DNA from: an uncultured Prevotella sp.
GTDB lineage: Bacteria; Bacteroidota; Bacteroidia; Bacteroidales; Bacteroidaceae
Reading direction: 5' to 3'
NCBI GenBank assembly: GCA_900547005.1
Contig: URER01000027.1
Span: 1 to 33,545 of the forward strand
DNA length: 33,545 bases
Shown here: piece by piece, positions 1 through 7,858 of the stretch
How the letters are laid out: every line of letters begins with the position of its first letter
How positions within the stretch are numbered: the first letter of the stretch is position 1
Notes under the pieces: generated by a model
What the model was told of the DNA's origin: nothing
The model's database searches: none
What the model saw: the letters and a program-made list of their open reading frames with translations, nothing else
Translations under genes and position numbers: made by a program

Positions 1-886
1 TATGCGCTCCGGCCGACAGCGACCCGGCACAGAACGTGAGTCCGTTGTGCGGATTATCCACCGCATTGAGGAACCAGTTGATGTCCTCATCGCAGTTTAC
101 GATGCGCGGCAAACCGAGAATCGGATATGGCGGATCGTCCGGATGCACGCACATATACATATCGCACTCGTCGCACACAGGCATGATGGCCGAGAGGAAG
201 TAGCGCATATTCTCGCGCAACTGCTCCTTGTCGATGCCCTTGTAGAGCGCGAGCAACTGGCGGAACAGCTCCACAGGGTGCTCATCGTCTTCCTTTATGT
301 TTCCGCTTACGAAGCCCTGCGTCTTCACGATGATGTTCTCAACAAGTTTGTGGTCGTCCTCGGGAGTCATGCGGCTCTTAATCTCCTCCACCTCGGCAAG
401 GATATCGCGCTCCACGCCGTCAATCTTGAACTCCGCCCAGTCCTTTTCCGCGCCCTCGCGCTTCAGGATATGAATGTCGAAATAAGCAAACTCGGCAAAC
501 GAGAAATAGAGATTTGTCGCGCCGTTCGGGTTCTCATGGTCGAGGTCGGTACGTGCCCAGTCGAGCACCGGCATGAAGTTATAGCACACGGTATGTATGC
601 CCTCGGCAGCAAGGTTGCGCAGGCTCTCCTTGTAAATCTCAATCTGCTCGTCGCGGTCCGGGCCGCCATACTTTATAGTCTCGGTCACGGGCAGGCTCTC
701 CACCACGCTCCAGCGCATTCCATAGCTTTCGATATACTCGCGCAAGTCGCGAATCTTCTCACGCGTCCACACCTCACCGAGTGGCACGTCATGCAGAGCC
801 GTAACGATGCCCTCCACACCAATTTCCTTTAGCATGGCAAGCGTAATCTTATCGTTCTTGCCAAACCATCTCCAAGTTCTTTCCAT
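1..886 (-). CDS. uxuA: Mannonate dehydratase, N-terminal part (cut by window start)
   Basis: UxuA dehydrates D-mannonate to 2-keto-3-deoxygluconate in the cytoplasmic hexuronate (glucuronate) breakdown pathway. The minus strand reads open from the ATG at 886 to the window edge, giving 295 codons that begin MERTWRWFGKNDKITL. Segments typical of the family are GVEGIVTALHDVPLGEVW near residue 24, WSVVESLPV near residue 59, VCYNFMPVLDWARTD near residue 100 and the metal-site segment CVHPDDPP near residue 245. The family is about 390 residues, so roughly the last quarter lies outside the window. The upstream gap carries two copies of a TATCTTTG -7 box. No partner gene of the pathway is visible. 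The assignment rests on recognising the family sequence and I regard it as secure. Confidence 0.95.
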   Translation of the reverse strand, partial: MERTWRWFGKNDKITLAMLKEIGVEGIVTALHDVPLGEVWTREKIRDLREYIESYGMRWSVVESLPVTETIKYGGPDRDEQIEIYKESLRNLAAEGIHTVCYNFMPVLDWARTDLDHENPNGATNLYFSFAEFAYFDIHILKREGAEKDWAEFKIDGVERDILAEVEEIKSRMTPEDDHKLVENIIVKTQGFVSGNIKEDDEHPVELFRQLLALYKGIDKEQLRENMRYFLSAIMPVCDECDMYMCVHPDDPPYPILGLPRIVNCDEDINWFLNAVDNPHNGLTFCAGSLSAGAH

Positions 887-966
887 TTATAAAATTGTTT
901 CGTAAATTGTTAGTATCGTTAATATTTCGGCTGAAAAATCAAGCTGCTGTAACAAGACTTTATCCG

Positions 967-1068
967 TTATGCAAAGATAATGCAAACGAGCGCAAAAAGA
1001 ATGTATTCTTAATTTGTCGAGTGCAGATTATCTTATGCAAAGATAATACTTTTCCGTGAAAGTGGAAA
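967..1068 (-). promoter_or_regulatory. Two tandem -7 boxes on a 15-bp direct repeat upstream of uxuA
   Basis: The 15-mer TTATGCAAAGATAAT occurs at 967-981 and again, identically, at 1033-1047. Read on the minus strand each copy contains TATCTTTG, a match to the Bacteroidetes -7 consensus TAnnTTTG (972-979 and 1038-1045). The distal copy has TTTC 19 nt upstream (1065-1068), close to the TTTG -33 element; the proximal copy has no clear -33. Both point toward uxuA, whose ATG is at 886. Tandem promoters are an inference. Confidence 0.5.
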
Positions 1069-1170
1069 AAAATATCCATCAAGTATAAAAATCAATCTCA
1101 ACGAAATGCAAAAGTGAAGCAATTTTACAAACGAATGGAGCATTTCTGCAAAGCCCCCCTCTCCTCTTTT

Positions 1171-3087
1171 TTATATCTTACGCACATACATGGCACGAAT
1201 GGCATTCAGAACCGCGAGAATCATCACACCCACGTCGGCAAATATCGCAAGCCACATATTTACGATGCCAAATATGCCGAGAAGGAGACACGCGCCTTTT
1301 ACTCCCAAAGCCATGACAATATTCTCCCTGACTATAGCGAGGCATCTGCGTGATATGCGTATGGCCTTGCCTATCTTCATCGGGTCGTCGTCCATGAGTA
1401 CAACATCAGCCGCTTCGATGGCCGCATCGCTTCCCATAGCACCCATCGCAATGCCTATGTCGGCGCGCGACAGCACGGGGGCATCGTTAATACCGTCGCC
1501 GACAAACGCCACTTTCGCATCAGCCTGTGAAGATTCGAGAATCTTTTCCATCTGCGACACTTTATCAGCAGGAAGCAGCTCGCTATGCACCCTGTCAATG
1601 CCGAGACCTCCCGCAATCTGCTCAGCCACCGGCCTTGCATCTCCCGTAAGCATTACGGTTTGCGTCACGCCCGACTTACGGAGGTCGGTAACAGCGTCTT
1701 TGGAAGTAGGCTTCACCACATCACCCAAGACGATATGTCCGGCATATCTGCCGCCGACAGTCACATGGACAATCGTTCCGGCTGTCTTGCAATGGCATGG
1801 AGTGAGGTTCATCTCCGCCATAAGCCTCTCATTTCCCACCGCCACCACGACTCCGTCAATCGTGGCAGATATACCTTTGCCGCTTATTTCCCTGACATCG
1901 CTTATGCGACTGCGGTCAATCGCCTTGCCGTATGCCTGCTGCAACGATTTGGCGATAGGATGCGAAGACGACGATTCCACGATAGCGGCATATTCGAGCA
2001 ACTGCGCTTTCTCAGCCTCAACATCAATATCAATGTCGCCGTGGTCATGAAATGCGTTTACCTCAAACACGCCTTTCGTCAGTGTTCCGGTCTTGTCGAA
2101 CACAACGGTCCTGACCTTCGACAGCGTTTCGAGTATGTTGGCACCTTTCACCAATATTCCTTCACGGCTTGCACCTCCGATTCCTGCGAAGAACGACAGC
2201 GGAATACTGACGACCAAAGCACACGGGCAACTGATTACGAGGAATACGAGGGCGCGGTAGATCCATGTCTCGAACGTCGCGAAACCAAGCGAAGCGCCAC
2301 AGAACAGCATAAGGAACAAGGGTGGCAGGAGGGCAAGGGCCAGTGCTCCATAACATACGGCGGGGGTATATACACGGGCAAACTTGGCAATGAAATCCTC
2401 TGATTTCGACTTTCTCGATGCGGAATCCTCCACAAGTTCCAATATCTTTGACACCGTAGAGTCGCCAAATTCTTTGGTTGTACGCACCTGCAACACGCCT
2501 GACATATTTATACTGCCGCTGATAATCTCGTCGCCACGGCCCACCTCGCGCGGAAGCGACTCTCCCGTAAGAGCCGAGGTATTGAGTGACGACTCTCCCG
2601 AGATAATCACGCCGTCGATGGGTACGCGCTCTCCCGGCTGCACAAGTATCGTCTGACCTATCTCGACATCATCCGGGTCTACCCTGACAATCTTTCCGTC
2701 TTCCTCGATATTGGCATAATCGGGACGGATATCCATCAGTGCGGCAATGCTGCGACGGCTCTTGCCTACAGCGTAGCTCTGGAAGAACTCGCCTATCTGA
2801 TAGAAAAGCATCACGGCAATGGCCTCAAGATAATCACCGCTTCTTTCATAGAGAGCAAGCGAGAAAGCGCCGACAGTAGCCACAGCCATAAGGAAATTCT
2901 CGTCGAACACCCTGCCGTTGACAATCCCGAGCCAAGCCTTTTTCAGTATGTCGTAACCGATAATGAGATAAACTGAAAGGTACAGGACAAGCCTTGCCCA
3001 CCCTGTTACATCAATAAATTGCAGCCCGACAGTCATCACTAGAGCGATGATGATTCTTGTGAGCATATTGCGTTGTTTTCTGTTCAT
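1171..3087 (-). CDS. zntA: Zn2+/Cd2+-exporting P1B-type ATPase without an N-terminal HMA domain
   Basis: This inner-membrane pump uses ATP to expel divalent heavy metals. The 638 residues start with two N-terminal membrane helices, not a metal-binding domain. Visible landmarks are the actuator TGE at 174-176, the transmembrane metal site CPC at 287-289, the phosphorylated aspartate in DKTGTLT (D331), the P1B-specific SSHP near 374-377 and GDGIND at 530-535. Lys597 (GVKGACL) and Asp618 (ADVGVM) sit where ZntA-type Zn/Cd/Pb pumps carry their conserved Lys and Asp, which favours that subgroup over copper pumps. The cytosolic CHC at 431-433 is an extra possible ligand pair. The HMA domain is encoded by the separate gene 45 bp upstream, almost certainly cotranscribed. 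A divergent CDF exporter supports a metal-efflux locus. Exact metal specificity is inferred. Confidence 0.93.
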   Translation of the reverse strand: MNRKQRNMLTRIIIALVMTVGLQFIDVTGWARLVLYLSVYLIIGYDILKKAWLGIVNGRVFDENFLMAVATVGAFSLALYERSGDYLEAIAVMLFYQIGEFFQSYAVGKSRRSIAALMDIRPDYANIEEDGKIVRVDPDDVEIGQTILVQPGERVPIDGVIISGESSLNTSALTGESLPREVGRGDEIISGSINMSGVLQVRTTKEFGDSTVSKILELVEDSASRKSKSEDFIAKFARVYTPAVCYGALALALLPPLFLMLFCGASLGFATFETWIYRALVFLVISCPCALVVSIPLSFFAGIGGASREGILVKGANILETLSKVRTVVFDKTGTLTKGVFEVNAFHDHGDIDIDVEAEKAQLLEYAAIVESSSSHPIAKSLQQAYGKAIDRSRISDVREISGKGISATIDGVVVAVGNERLMAEMNLTPCHCKTAGTIVHVTVGGRYAGHIVLGDVVKPTSKDAVTDLRKSGVTQTVMLTGDARPVAEQIAGGLGIDRVHSELLPADKVSQMEKILESSQADAKVAFVGDGINDAPVLSRADIGIAMGAMGSDAAIEAADVVLMDDDPMKIGKAIRISRRCLAIVRENIVMALGVKGACLLLGIFGIVNMWLAIFADVGVMILAVLNAIRAMYVRKI

Positions 3088-3132
3088 TGTCCGTATGGAT
3101 TAATGGCTGTTTGCCGGTTTTTAGTTTTCTGT

Positions 3133-3348
3133 TTATAGAATCTCAAAATCGGGCTCCACCTTCCTTGCGACCTTCAGCACTTCTGCCATAACGGTTTCGG
3201 GATTGGCGCCTTCTTCAAATGCGACCTTCATCTTCTGTGTCATAAAAGAGATTGTCAAATCTTTCACTCCGGCCACTTTTTTGGCAGCATCTTCCACGAG
3301 ATTGGCGCAGTTGGCACAATCAACCTCAATCTTAAATGTCTTATTCAT
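3133..3348 (-). CDS. Stand-alone heavy-metal-associated (HMA) domain protein
   Basis: A 71-residue cytoplasmic ferredoxin-like metal-binding domain. The metal site is the CxxC in EVDCANCANLVEDAA (Cys11, Cys14), in the position of the GMTCxxC loop; the two residues before the first Cys are Val-Asp in place of Met-Thr. The remaining sequence fits the beta-alpha-beta-beta-alpha-beta pattern, with hydrophobic strands at LTISFMTQKMKVAF and at the C-terminus. It precedes the P-type ATPase by 45 bp on the same strand, and that pump lacks its own HMA domain. The likely role is delivering metal to the pump or sensing it for the pump. The start at 3348 lies about 28 nt downstream of a candidate transcription start. 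Confidence 0.9.
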   Translation of the reverse strand: MNKTFKIEVDCANCANLVEDAAKKVAGVKDLTISFMTQKMKVAFEEGANPETVMAEVLKVARKVEPDFEIL

Positions 3349-3379
3349 TGTCTTTTTGTATTAAGTTATTTCGTTGGTG

Positions 3380-3414
3380 CAAAGGTACAATAAGTCGGAT
3401 GCAACCAGGTTGCA
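3380..3414 (-). promoter_or_regulatory. Promoter of the HMA/ATPase pair with a 15-bp palindromic operator candidate
   Basis: On the minus strand TACCTTTG (3380-3387) matches the -7 consensus. Just upstream lies a perfect palindrome with one central base, TGCAACC-A-GGTTGCA (3400-3414). Its centre falls near -31, so it covers the -33 region where a TTTG element would be expected and is absent. That is a common place for a metal-responsive regulator site. The palindrome is directly visible; the regulator and the metal response are inference. Confidence 0.55.
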
Positions 3415-3453
3415 AAGTTCACTCAGACATTGTTGTTTTATTACCGAGGCTTG

Positions 3454-3578
3454 GTAACGACATTACCATAGTCCGGTAACGCGATTACAGAGGCCTTGTA
3501 ACGCGATTACAGAGGCTTTGTAATGCGATTACAACAGCCTTGTAACAAAATTACAAGGTTCCTGTAATCAAAATCACG
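3454..3578. repeat. 22-bp-period palindromic repeat array (GTAAC type)
   Basis: Five units start at 3454, 3476, 3498, 3520 and 3542, each exactly 22 bp after the last. A sixth partial unit begins at 3564 and a degenerate one precedes 3454. The core of the best units is GTAACGCGATTAC or GTAATGCGATTAC, which is nearly self-complementary. The linker is CAGAGGC plus CTT or TTT. The array fills the gap between the divergent HMA/ATPase and CDF genes. Units of the same kind recur at 13223-13265. Confidence 0.8.
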
Positions 3579-3587
3579 CAAAATTAC

Positions 3588-3595
3588 TAACTTTG
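3588..3595 (+). promoter_or_regulatory. -7 box for the CDF exporter
   Basis: TAACTTTG matches TAnnTTTG 28 bp before the ATG at 3624, giving an expected leader of about 25 nt. No clear TTTG lies 19-21 nt upstream; that position is occupied by the last units of the 22-bp repeat array. Confidence 0.5.
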
Positions 3596-3623
3596 CATTG
3601 CTTTATATAAAGAATAAGATATT

Positions 3624-4565
3624 ATGCAAGACAGGAAACGCACACGGTCGATTTACCGCATTACGCTGGTGGGGAGCTTCACAAACTTCCTGTTGGTGAC
3701 ATTCAAGTTTATTGCCGGCTTCATGGGACACAGTGCCGCCATGATTGCCGACGCGGTACACTCACTATCCGACTTCATAACCGATGCCGTGGTACTGGTA
3801 TGCGTACACTTGGCCAACAAGCCGAGCGACAAGGGACATGACTACGGACACGAGAAATACGAGACTATCGCGACCGCTATCATAGGAACGGGTCTGCTGA
3901 TTGTGGGCACGGGGATATGCTGGTCGGGCGTGGTCACGGTGTGGGATGTGCTGCACGGAGGCGACATCGAGGAGCCGGGAATCATCGCCCTGTGGATGGC
4001 TCTTCTGTCGGTAACATTGAAAGAACTGATATTCCACATAACACTATATGTGGGAAAGAAGGCCGACTCGCAAATAGTGATAGCCAACGCATGGCACCAT
4101 CGCAGCGACGCTCTGTCATCCGTAACAACGGCACTGGGCATCGGGGGCGCAATTTTCCTCGGTGAGAAGTGGCGCATACTCGACCCACTGTCGGCGATTA
4201 TTGTGAGTCTGTTTATCATCAAGGTGTCGGTGAACTTGCTGCGGCCGTGCATCGCTGAACTGACGGAAAGTTCGCTGCCCGAGGAAATAGAGAATCAGAT
4301 AGCCAAGCTGGTGCAGGAGGAGCCGGAGGTAAGCGGTATGCACAACCTACGCACACGGCGCATAGGCAACCGATACGCCATTGAGATGCACGTGAGGATG
4401 AACGGCAAGATGTCGCTATATGATGCACACGTACACGCATCGCACATCGAGGAGGCGATAAAGGGGAGATTCGGCGAGGACACTCACGTGGGGATACACG
4501 TGGAACCGACCAAGAAAGACGGGCATTATATCGACCCGAACGGCCCGGAAGCCAGCGAGGCGTAG
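3624..4565 (+). CDS. Cation diffusion facilitator (CDF) family metal exporter
   Basis: A 313-residue inner-membrane antiporter that exports Zn2+ or another divalent metal in exchange for protons. It has the CDF layout of six membrane helices (about residues 12-200) and a cytoplasmic C-terminal domain (about 210-300). The transport-site HxxxD pairs are visible in helix 2 (H46-D50 in ADAVHSLSDF) and helix 5 (H159-D163 in NAWHHRSDALSS). The HDYGHEKYE segment after helix 2 is also typical of the family. The His-Asp site in helix 2, in place of Asp-Asp, favours zinc or cadmium over iron or manganese; this is inferred. It is divergent from the Zn/Cd ATPase pair, so the two exporters may share the intervening regulatory region. 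Confidence 0.92.
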   Translation: MQDRKRTRSIYRITLVGSFTNFLLVTFKFIAGFMGHSAAMIADAVHSLSDFITDAVVLVCVHLANKPSDKGHDYGHEKYETIATAIIGTGLLIVGTGICWSGVVTVWDVLHGGDIEEPGIIALWMALLSVTLKELIFHITLYVGKKADSQIVIANAWHHRSDALSSVTTALGIGGAIFLGEKWRILDPLSAIIVSLFIIKVSVNLLRPCIAELTESSLPEEIENQIAKLVQEEPEVSGMHNLRTRRIGNRYAIEMHVRMNGKMSLYDAHVHASHIEEAIKGRFGEDTHVGIHVEPTKKDGHYIDPNGPEASEA

Positions 4566-4725
4566 CCGGGTCATGACGCTTTGAAATGTGATTGCGCCAC
4601 AGCCGAGCCACAAGCAGGTTGCAAAGAAGCCCCGAACGTAATCCGTCCGAAACGCTTTCGCACGATATTCCGTTGTCATATAAGAACAAAATAACATTTA
4701 TCGGAGGACTATAACGCGCGTGAAA

Positions 4726-4802
4726 TTTTTCACTTATACATGAAAAACTCCACATTTTTGTCGTATTTTTCTTGTATAAGTGAAAAACATATCATATCTT
4801 TG
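4726..4802 (+). promoter_or_regulatory. Promoter with a 15-bp inverted repeat upstream of the AAA ATPase
   Basis: TATCTTTG (4795-4802) is a consensus -7 box and CTTG (4771-4774) lies 20 nt upstream as a -33 element. TTTTTCACTTATACA (4726-4740) and its exact complement TGTATAAGTGAAAAA (4773-4787) form an inverted repeat with a 32-bp spacer. The right arm fills the space between the -33 and -7 boxes, so a protein bound there would block RNA polymerase. Transcription would start near 4807, which supports the ATG at 4822 over the in-frame ATG at 4780. Confidence 0.55.
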
Positions 4803-4821
4803 CAAGCAAACGGAGATAAAA

Positions 4822-6039
4822 ATGATACTGATAGACCGCAACAAATACACCAACATAGTCCTTGACTATATAGGCAAAGGACTGATAATTGTACTGACCG
4901 GACAACGACGCGTTGGTAAAAGCTGTATTTTGCAGTGCGTGGAGAAGCGTATAAAGCAGAACGACGGAAAAGCAAACGTCATATCTATCAACAAGGAGTT
5001 TTCCGAGTTCAGAGCCATAAACAATGATTTGCAACTCAGTGAATACGTGTATAAAAATCTGGACAACGGCAAAAACAATTATCTGCTGATTGACGAGGTG
5101 CAGGACATCGAGGGCTTTGAGAACTCATTGCGCGATTTCCAAGCAAAGAATTTATGTGACATCATCATCACAGGAAGCAATGCGAAGATGCTGTCTGGAG
5201 AACTTGCGACGTATCTTTCGGGACGTTACATAGAACTGCACATACAGAGTCTTGACTATTCTGAGTTCCTGACATTCCATAATCTATCCGACAATGACGA
5301 CGCTTTACTGAAATATCTGTCGTTTGGCGGTCTGCCGCAGTTGGCTCACATCGGGCTTGACAACCGTCAGATGGTATTGTCATATCTTGGTGACATATAT
5401 AATACGGTGGTCATGAAGGACGTAATCAGCCGAGAAAACATACGCAACGTAAGATTTCTGACAGACTTGGTGAAGTTTATAAGCGACAATATCGGCAAGA
5501 ACATATCAGCCAACAGTATCAGTAAATTCATGCGTTCGCAACAAATAACCATATCTCCCACCCTGACATCCAATTATCTTGAATTTCTTTGTAACGCGTA
5601 TATAATAAACCGCGCCAACAGATTCGACATTCATGGCAAGAGACTATTCGAGACCAACGAGAAATACTACTTCGAAGATATCGGGCTGAGAAACGCTCTT
5701 GTGGGCATAAACCTCCGCAACGACATAGAGAAACTGCTCGAGAATGTCGTTTATCTTCACTTGCGGAACAACGGATATAACGTAACCGTGGGGCAGTTGA
5801 GGAACGGAGAAATTGACTTCGTTGCCGAGAAAGAAGGCAGGCGGATATACGTACAGGTATGCTATCTTCTGACTACGCAGGAAACGATAGACCGTGAATT
5901 CAGTAATCTCCGCATGATAAAAGACGACTATCCGAAGGTGGTTATTTGTATGGACTCAATGGCTGCGAACAATGACTATCAGGGAATAAAATGCCTACAC
6001 ATACGTGATTGGCTGATGCGGGATAATAAGGCTATATAA
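4822..6039 (+). CDS. AAA_14 / DUF4143-type ATPase
   Basis: A 405-residue cytoplasmic protein of the large Bacteroidetes group of AAA_14 plus DUF4143 ATPases, whose role is not established. Walker A is GQRRVGKS (27-34), Walker B YLLIDE (87-92) and the sensor-1-like strand IIITGSN (114-120). A helical linker follows. The C-terminal domain contains GEIDFV...YVQV (about 329-346), which resembles the PD-(D/E)xK nuclease fold. The usual E-x-K is Q-V-C here, so nuclease activity is doubtful. The start at 4822 (MILIDRNKY) was chosen because the candidate promoter ends at 4802. The inverted repeat in the promoter suggests autoregulation or regulation by a partner. Members are often scattered, mobile-looking genes and no toxin partner is visible beside it. 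Confidence 0.88.
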   Translation: MILIDRNKYTNIVLDYIGKGLIIVLTGQRRVGKSCILQCVEKRIKQNDGKANVISINKEFSEFRAINNDLQLSEYVYKNLDNGKNNYLLIDEVQDIEGFENSLRDFQAKNLCDIIITGSNAKMLSGELATYLSGRYIELHIQSLDYSEFLTFHNLSDNDDALLKYLSFGGLPQLAHIGLDNRQMVLSYLGDIYNTVVMKDVISRENIRNVRFLTDLVKFISDNIGKNISANSISKFMRSQQITISPTLTSNYLEFLCNAYIINRANRFDIHGKRLFETNEKYYFEDIGLRNALVGINLRNDIEKLLENVVYLHLRNNGYNVTVGQLRNGEIDFVAEKEGRRIYVQVCYLLTTQETIDREFSNLRMIKDDYPKVVICMDSMAANNDYQGIKCLHIRDWLMRDNKAI

Positions 6040-6091
6040 AATTGTCCTCAATTTTCTTTGCGGACCCGTCTTATAATAGAAAAAAAAGATA

Positions 6092-6099
6092 TAAATTTG
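6092..6099 (+). promoter_or_regulatory. -7 box for the 6105 gene, very close to its start codon
   Basis: TAAATTTG matches TAnnTTTG and ends 5 nt before the ATG at 6105, so transcription would begin at or next to the start codon. No good -33 element was found at the expected spacing. If the box is real, the mRNA is leaderless or translation begins at the in-frame ATG at 6120. Confidence 0.35.
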
Positions 6100-6104
6100 C
6101 ACGT

Positions 6105-6701
6105 ATGGAAAACGTAAATATGCAAAACGTGAAATGGAGCGAGAACGTCATTATTGCCGATGCCGACTATATCGACAAGGTGGCGTTCGGCCTGATTGTG
6201 AACTTTGAACGCATGATTGGCAGGAGAATACCGCCGGCAGATATGGCGAGGTGGATTGACTGCGTGGCTCTTGACGGCGGATTGCGCGAGGGGGAACATG
6301 AGACACAGGTGGTGCTGGTGCATGAGAAGAGCAACCGGAAGATGGATAACTTCAATCCGTCTGACTATGAGGTGGAGCTGAACGGTAAGGCATTCAAGGA
6401 CAACCTGGGGGAGTTCATTGTCAGTTCGCTGCCTGTGGAAGACATGGTGAGCGGTACGGATTTCTTCCTCGACGTGCTGAGCATGGTGGGTGCGCAGAAA
6501 GACGTGAAACGCATAATGGTGATACCGAACGCTGAGCGCGACTACGACAGTGTGAGAAACGAGTTGCGCAAGGTGGACGACGAGAACAAACGAATCACGG
6601 TATTTGCCATGCAGCCGATGCAGGGAGGCAACTTCCGGCAGGAGATTCTGGGCTATTCGCTGATGAGTGCGTTGGGAATAAGGGCTGAAGAGATTAGATA
6701 G
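6105..6701 (+). CDS. Conserved hypothetical protein, about 198 residues
   Basis: I cannot name the family. The protein has no signal peptide or membrane segment, is acidic and contains several Trp/Asp-rich stretches (MARWIDCVALDGGLREGEHETQ cannot be assigned to a motif). A central segment, NLGEFIVSSLPVED, is followed by SGTDFFLDVLSMV. The Rossmann-like strand KRIMVIPNAERDY near residue 145 is followed by KRITVFAMQPMQGGNF. The alternating strands and helices suggest a small alpha/beta cytoplasmic protein. Starts at 6105 (MENVNMQNV) or 6120 (MQNVKW) are both possible; a TTG at 6042 extends the frame but lies upstream of the candidate promoter. It follows the AAA ATPase by 65 bp on the same strand and could be read through from it. 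Confidence 0.7.
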   Translation: MENVNMQNVKWSENVIIADADYIDKVAFGLIVNFERMIGRRIPPADMARWIDCVALDGGLREGEHETQVVLVHEKSNRKMDNFNPSDYEVELNGKAFKDNLGEFIVSSLPVEDMVSGTDFFLDVLSMVGAQKDVKRIMVIPNAERDYDSVRNELRKVDDENKRITVFAMQPMQGGNFRQEILGYSLMSALGIRAEEIR

Positions 6702-6715
6702 AAAGCCCCACCCGA

Positions 6716-6786
6716 CCTCCCCACGGGGAGGAGATGCAAATGGTGTGAGGATGGAGGAGTGAGGATGACGGATTGAGGATGGAGAA
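6716..6786. repeat. 7-bp stem hairpin followed by heptamer-period repeat
   Basis: CCTCCCC (6716-6722) and GGGGAGG (6725-6731) form a perfect 7-bp inverted repeat just after the stop of the upstream gene. It has no T-run, so it is at best a weak terminator. From 6745 to 6786 the sequence runs in steps of seven: GTGAGGA, TGGAGGA, GTGAGGA, TGACGGA, TTGAGGA, TGGAGAA. Confidence 0.6.
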
Positions 6787-6868
6787 AAGTCTTATTCTCT
6801 TCGAGTCCTTTCCTATAACTCCCCGTAACGCCCGATAAGAAACGAGAAACAAACAAATAAAACGAAAT

Positions 6869-7858
6869 ATGGGAAAGATTTTAATGATTGGCGCAGGTGG
6901 CGTGGCCACGGTTGCCGCATTCAAGATTGCGCAGAACGCCGACGTATTCGGTGAATTCATGATTGCAAGTCGCAGAAAGGAAAAATGCGACAAGATAGTA
7001 GAGGCGATACACGCTTCGGGTATTGACATGGACATCAAGACGGCGCAGGTAGATGCCGACGATGTGGAGCAGTTGAAGGCTCTGTTCAACGACTTCAAGC
7101 CGGAACTGGTGGTTAACCTCGCCCTGCCCTATCAGGACCTGACGATAATGGATGCTTGTCTGGCGTGCGGAGTGAACTATCTCGATACGGCAAACTATGA
7201 GCCGAAGGACGAGGCGCACTTTGAATACAGTTGGCAGTGGGCTTACAAGGACCGCTTTGAGCAGGCCGGACTGACGGCCATTCTCGGTTGCGGCTTCGAC
7301 CCGGGTGTGTCGGGCATATACACGGCATACGCTGCCAAGCATCATTTCGACGAGATTCATTATCTTGACATAGTTGACTGCAACGCGGGAAACCATCACA
7401 AGGCGTTCGCAACAAACTTCAACCCGGAAATCAACATTCGCGAGATTACGCAGAAAGGTCTTTACTACAAGGACGGCGAATGGATAGAGACTGAGCCGTT
7501 AGAGGTTCACAAGGCTCTCACCTACCCTAACATCGGCCCGCGCGAAAGCTATCTGATGCACCACGAGGAGCTGGAGAGTCTTGTGAAGAATTATCCGACA
7601 ATAAAGCAGGCTCGCTTCTGGATGACCTTCGGACAACAGTATCTGACCTACCTGGACGTGATACAGAACATCGGAATGTCGCGCATCGACGAGATGGAAT
7701 ACGAGGCTCCGCTGGCAGATGGCAGTGGAAAGACTGCGAAAGTGAAAATCGTTCCGCTGCAATTCCTCAAGGCTGTGCTGCCGAATCCGCAGGACCTCGG
7801 CGAGAACTACGACGGCGAGACGAGCATCGGCTGGGCGCCTGCCGCATCAGAGGCGTGA
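6869..7858 (+). pseudogene. Carboxynorspermidine/saccharopine dehydrogenase, frameshifted after residue 321
   Basis: The family reduces a Schiff base to carboxy(nor)spermidine in spermidine synthesis, or acts as a lysine-forming saccharopine dehydrogenase; the Bacteroides relatives belong to the polyamine type. The N-terminal Rossmann motif GAGGVA (7-12), the LALPYQDLTIMDACLACGV region, CGFDPGVSG near residue 145 and the C-terminal domain are all intact up to GETSIG (Gly321). Then come eight unexplained residues and a stop. Removing the 8 nt 7832-7839 rejoins Gly321 to CRIRGVKDGKEQTYYV in the other frame, the sequence expected at this point in the family. The gene should encode about 413 residues. 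It is therefore broken in this strain, or carries an assembly error. No decarboxylase partner is in the window. Confidence 0.85.

Noticed and set aside
2..832. A 276-codon plus-strand frame opposite uxuA
   Set aside because: The minus strand encodes a clear mannonate dehydratase; the plus-strand product is the compositional shadow.
3454..3578. CRISPR array
   Set aside because: The period is 22 bp with no unique spacers of 30 bp or more between constant repeats, and no cas genes are present.
4780..4821. ATG at 4780 as start of the AAA ATPase
   Set aside because: It lies between the -33 and -7 boxes of the candidate promoter; the family N-terminus fits the ATG at 4822.
6042..6104. TTG at 6042 as start of the conserved hypothetical protein
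   Set aside because: Rare start codon, upstream of the -7 box, and the extra residues (Lys/Arg-rich) look non-coding.
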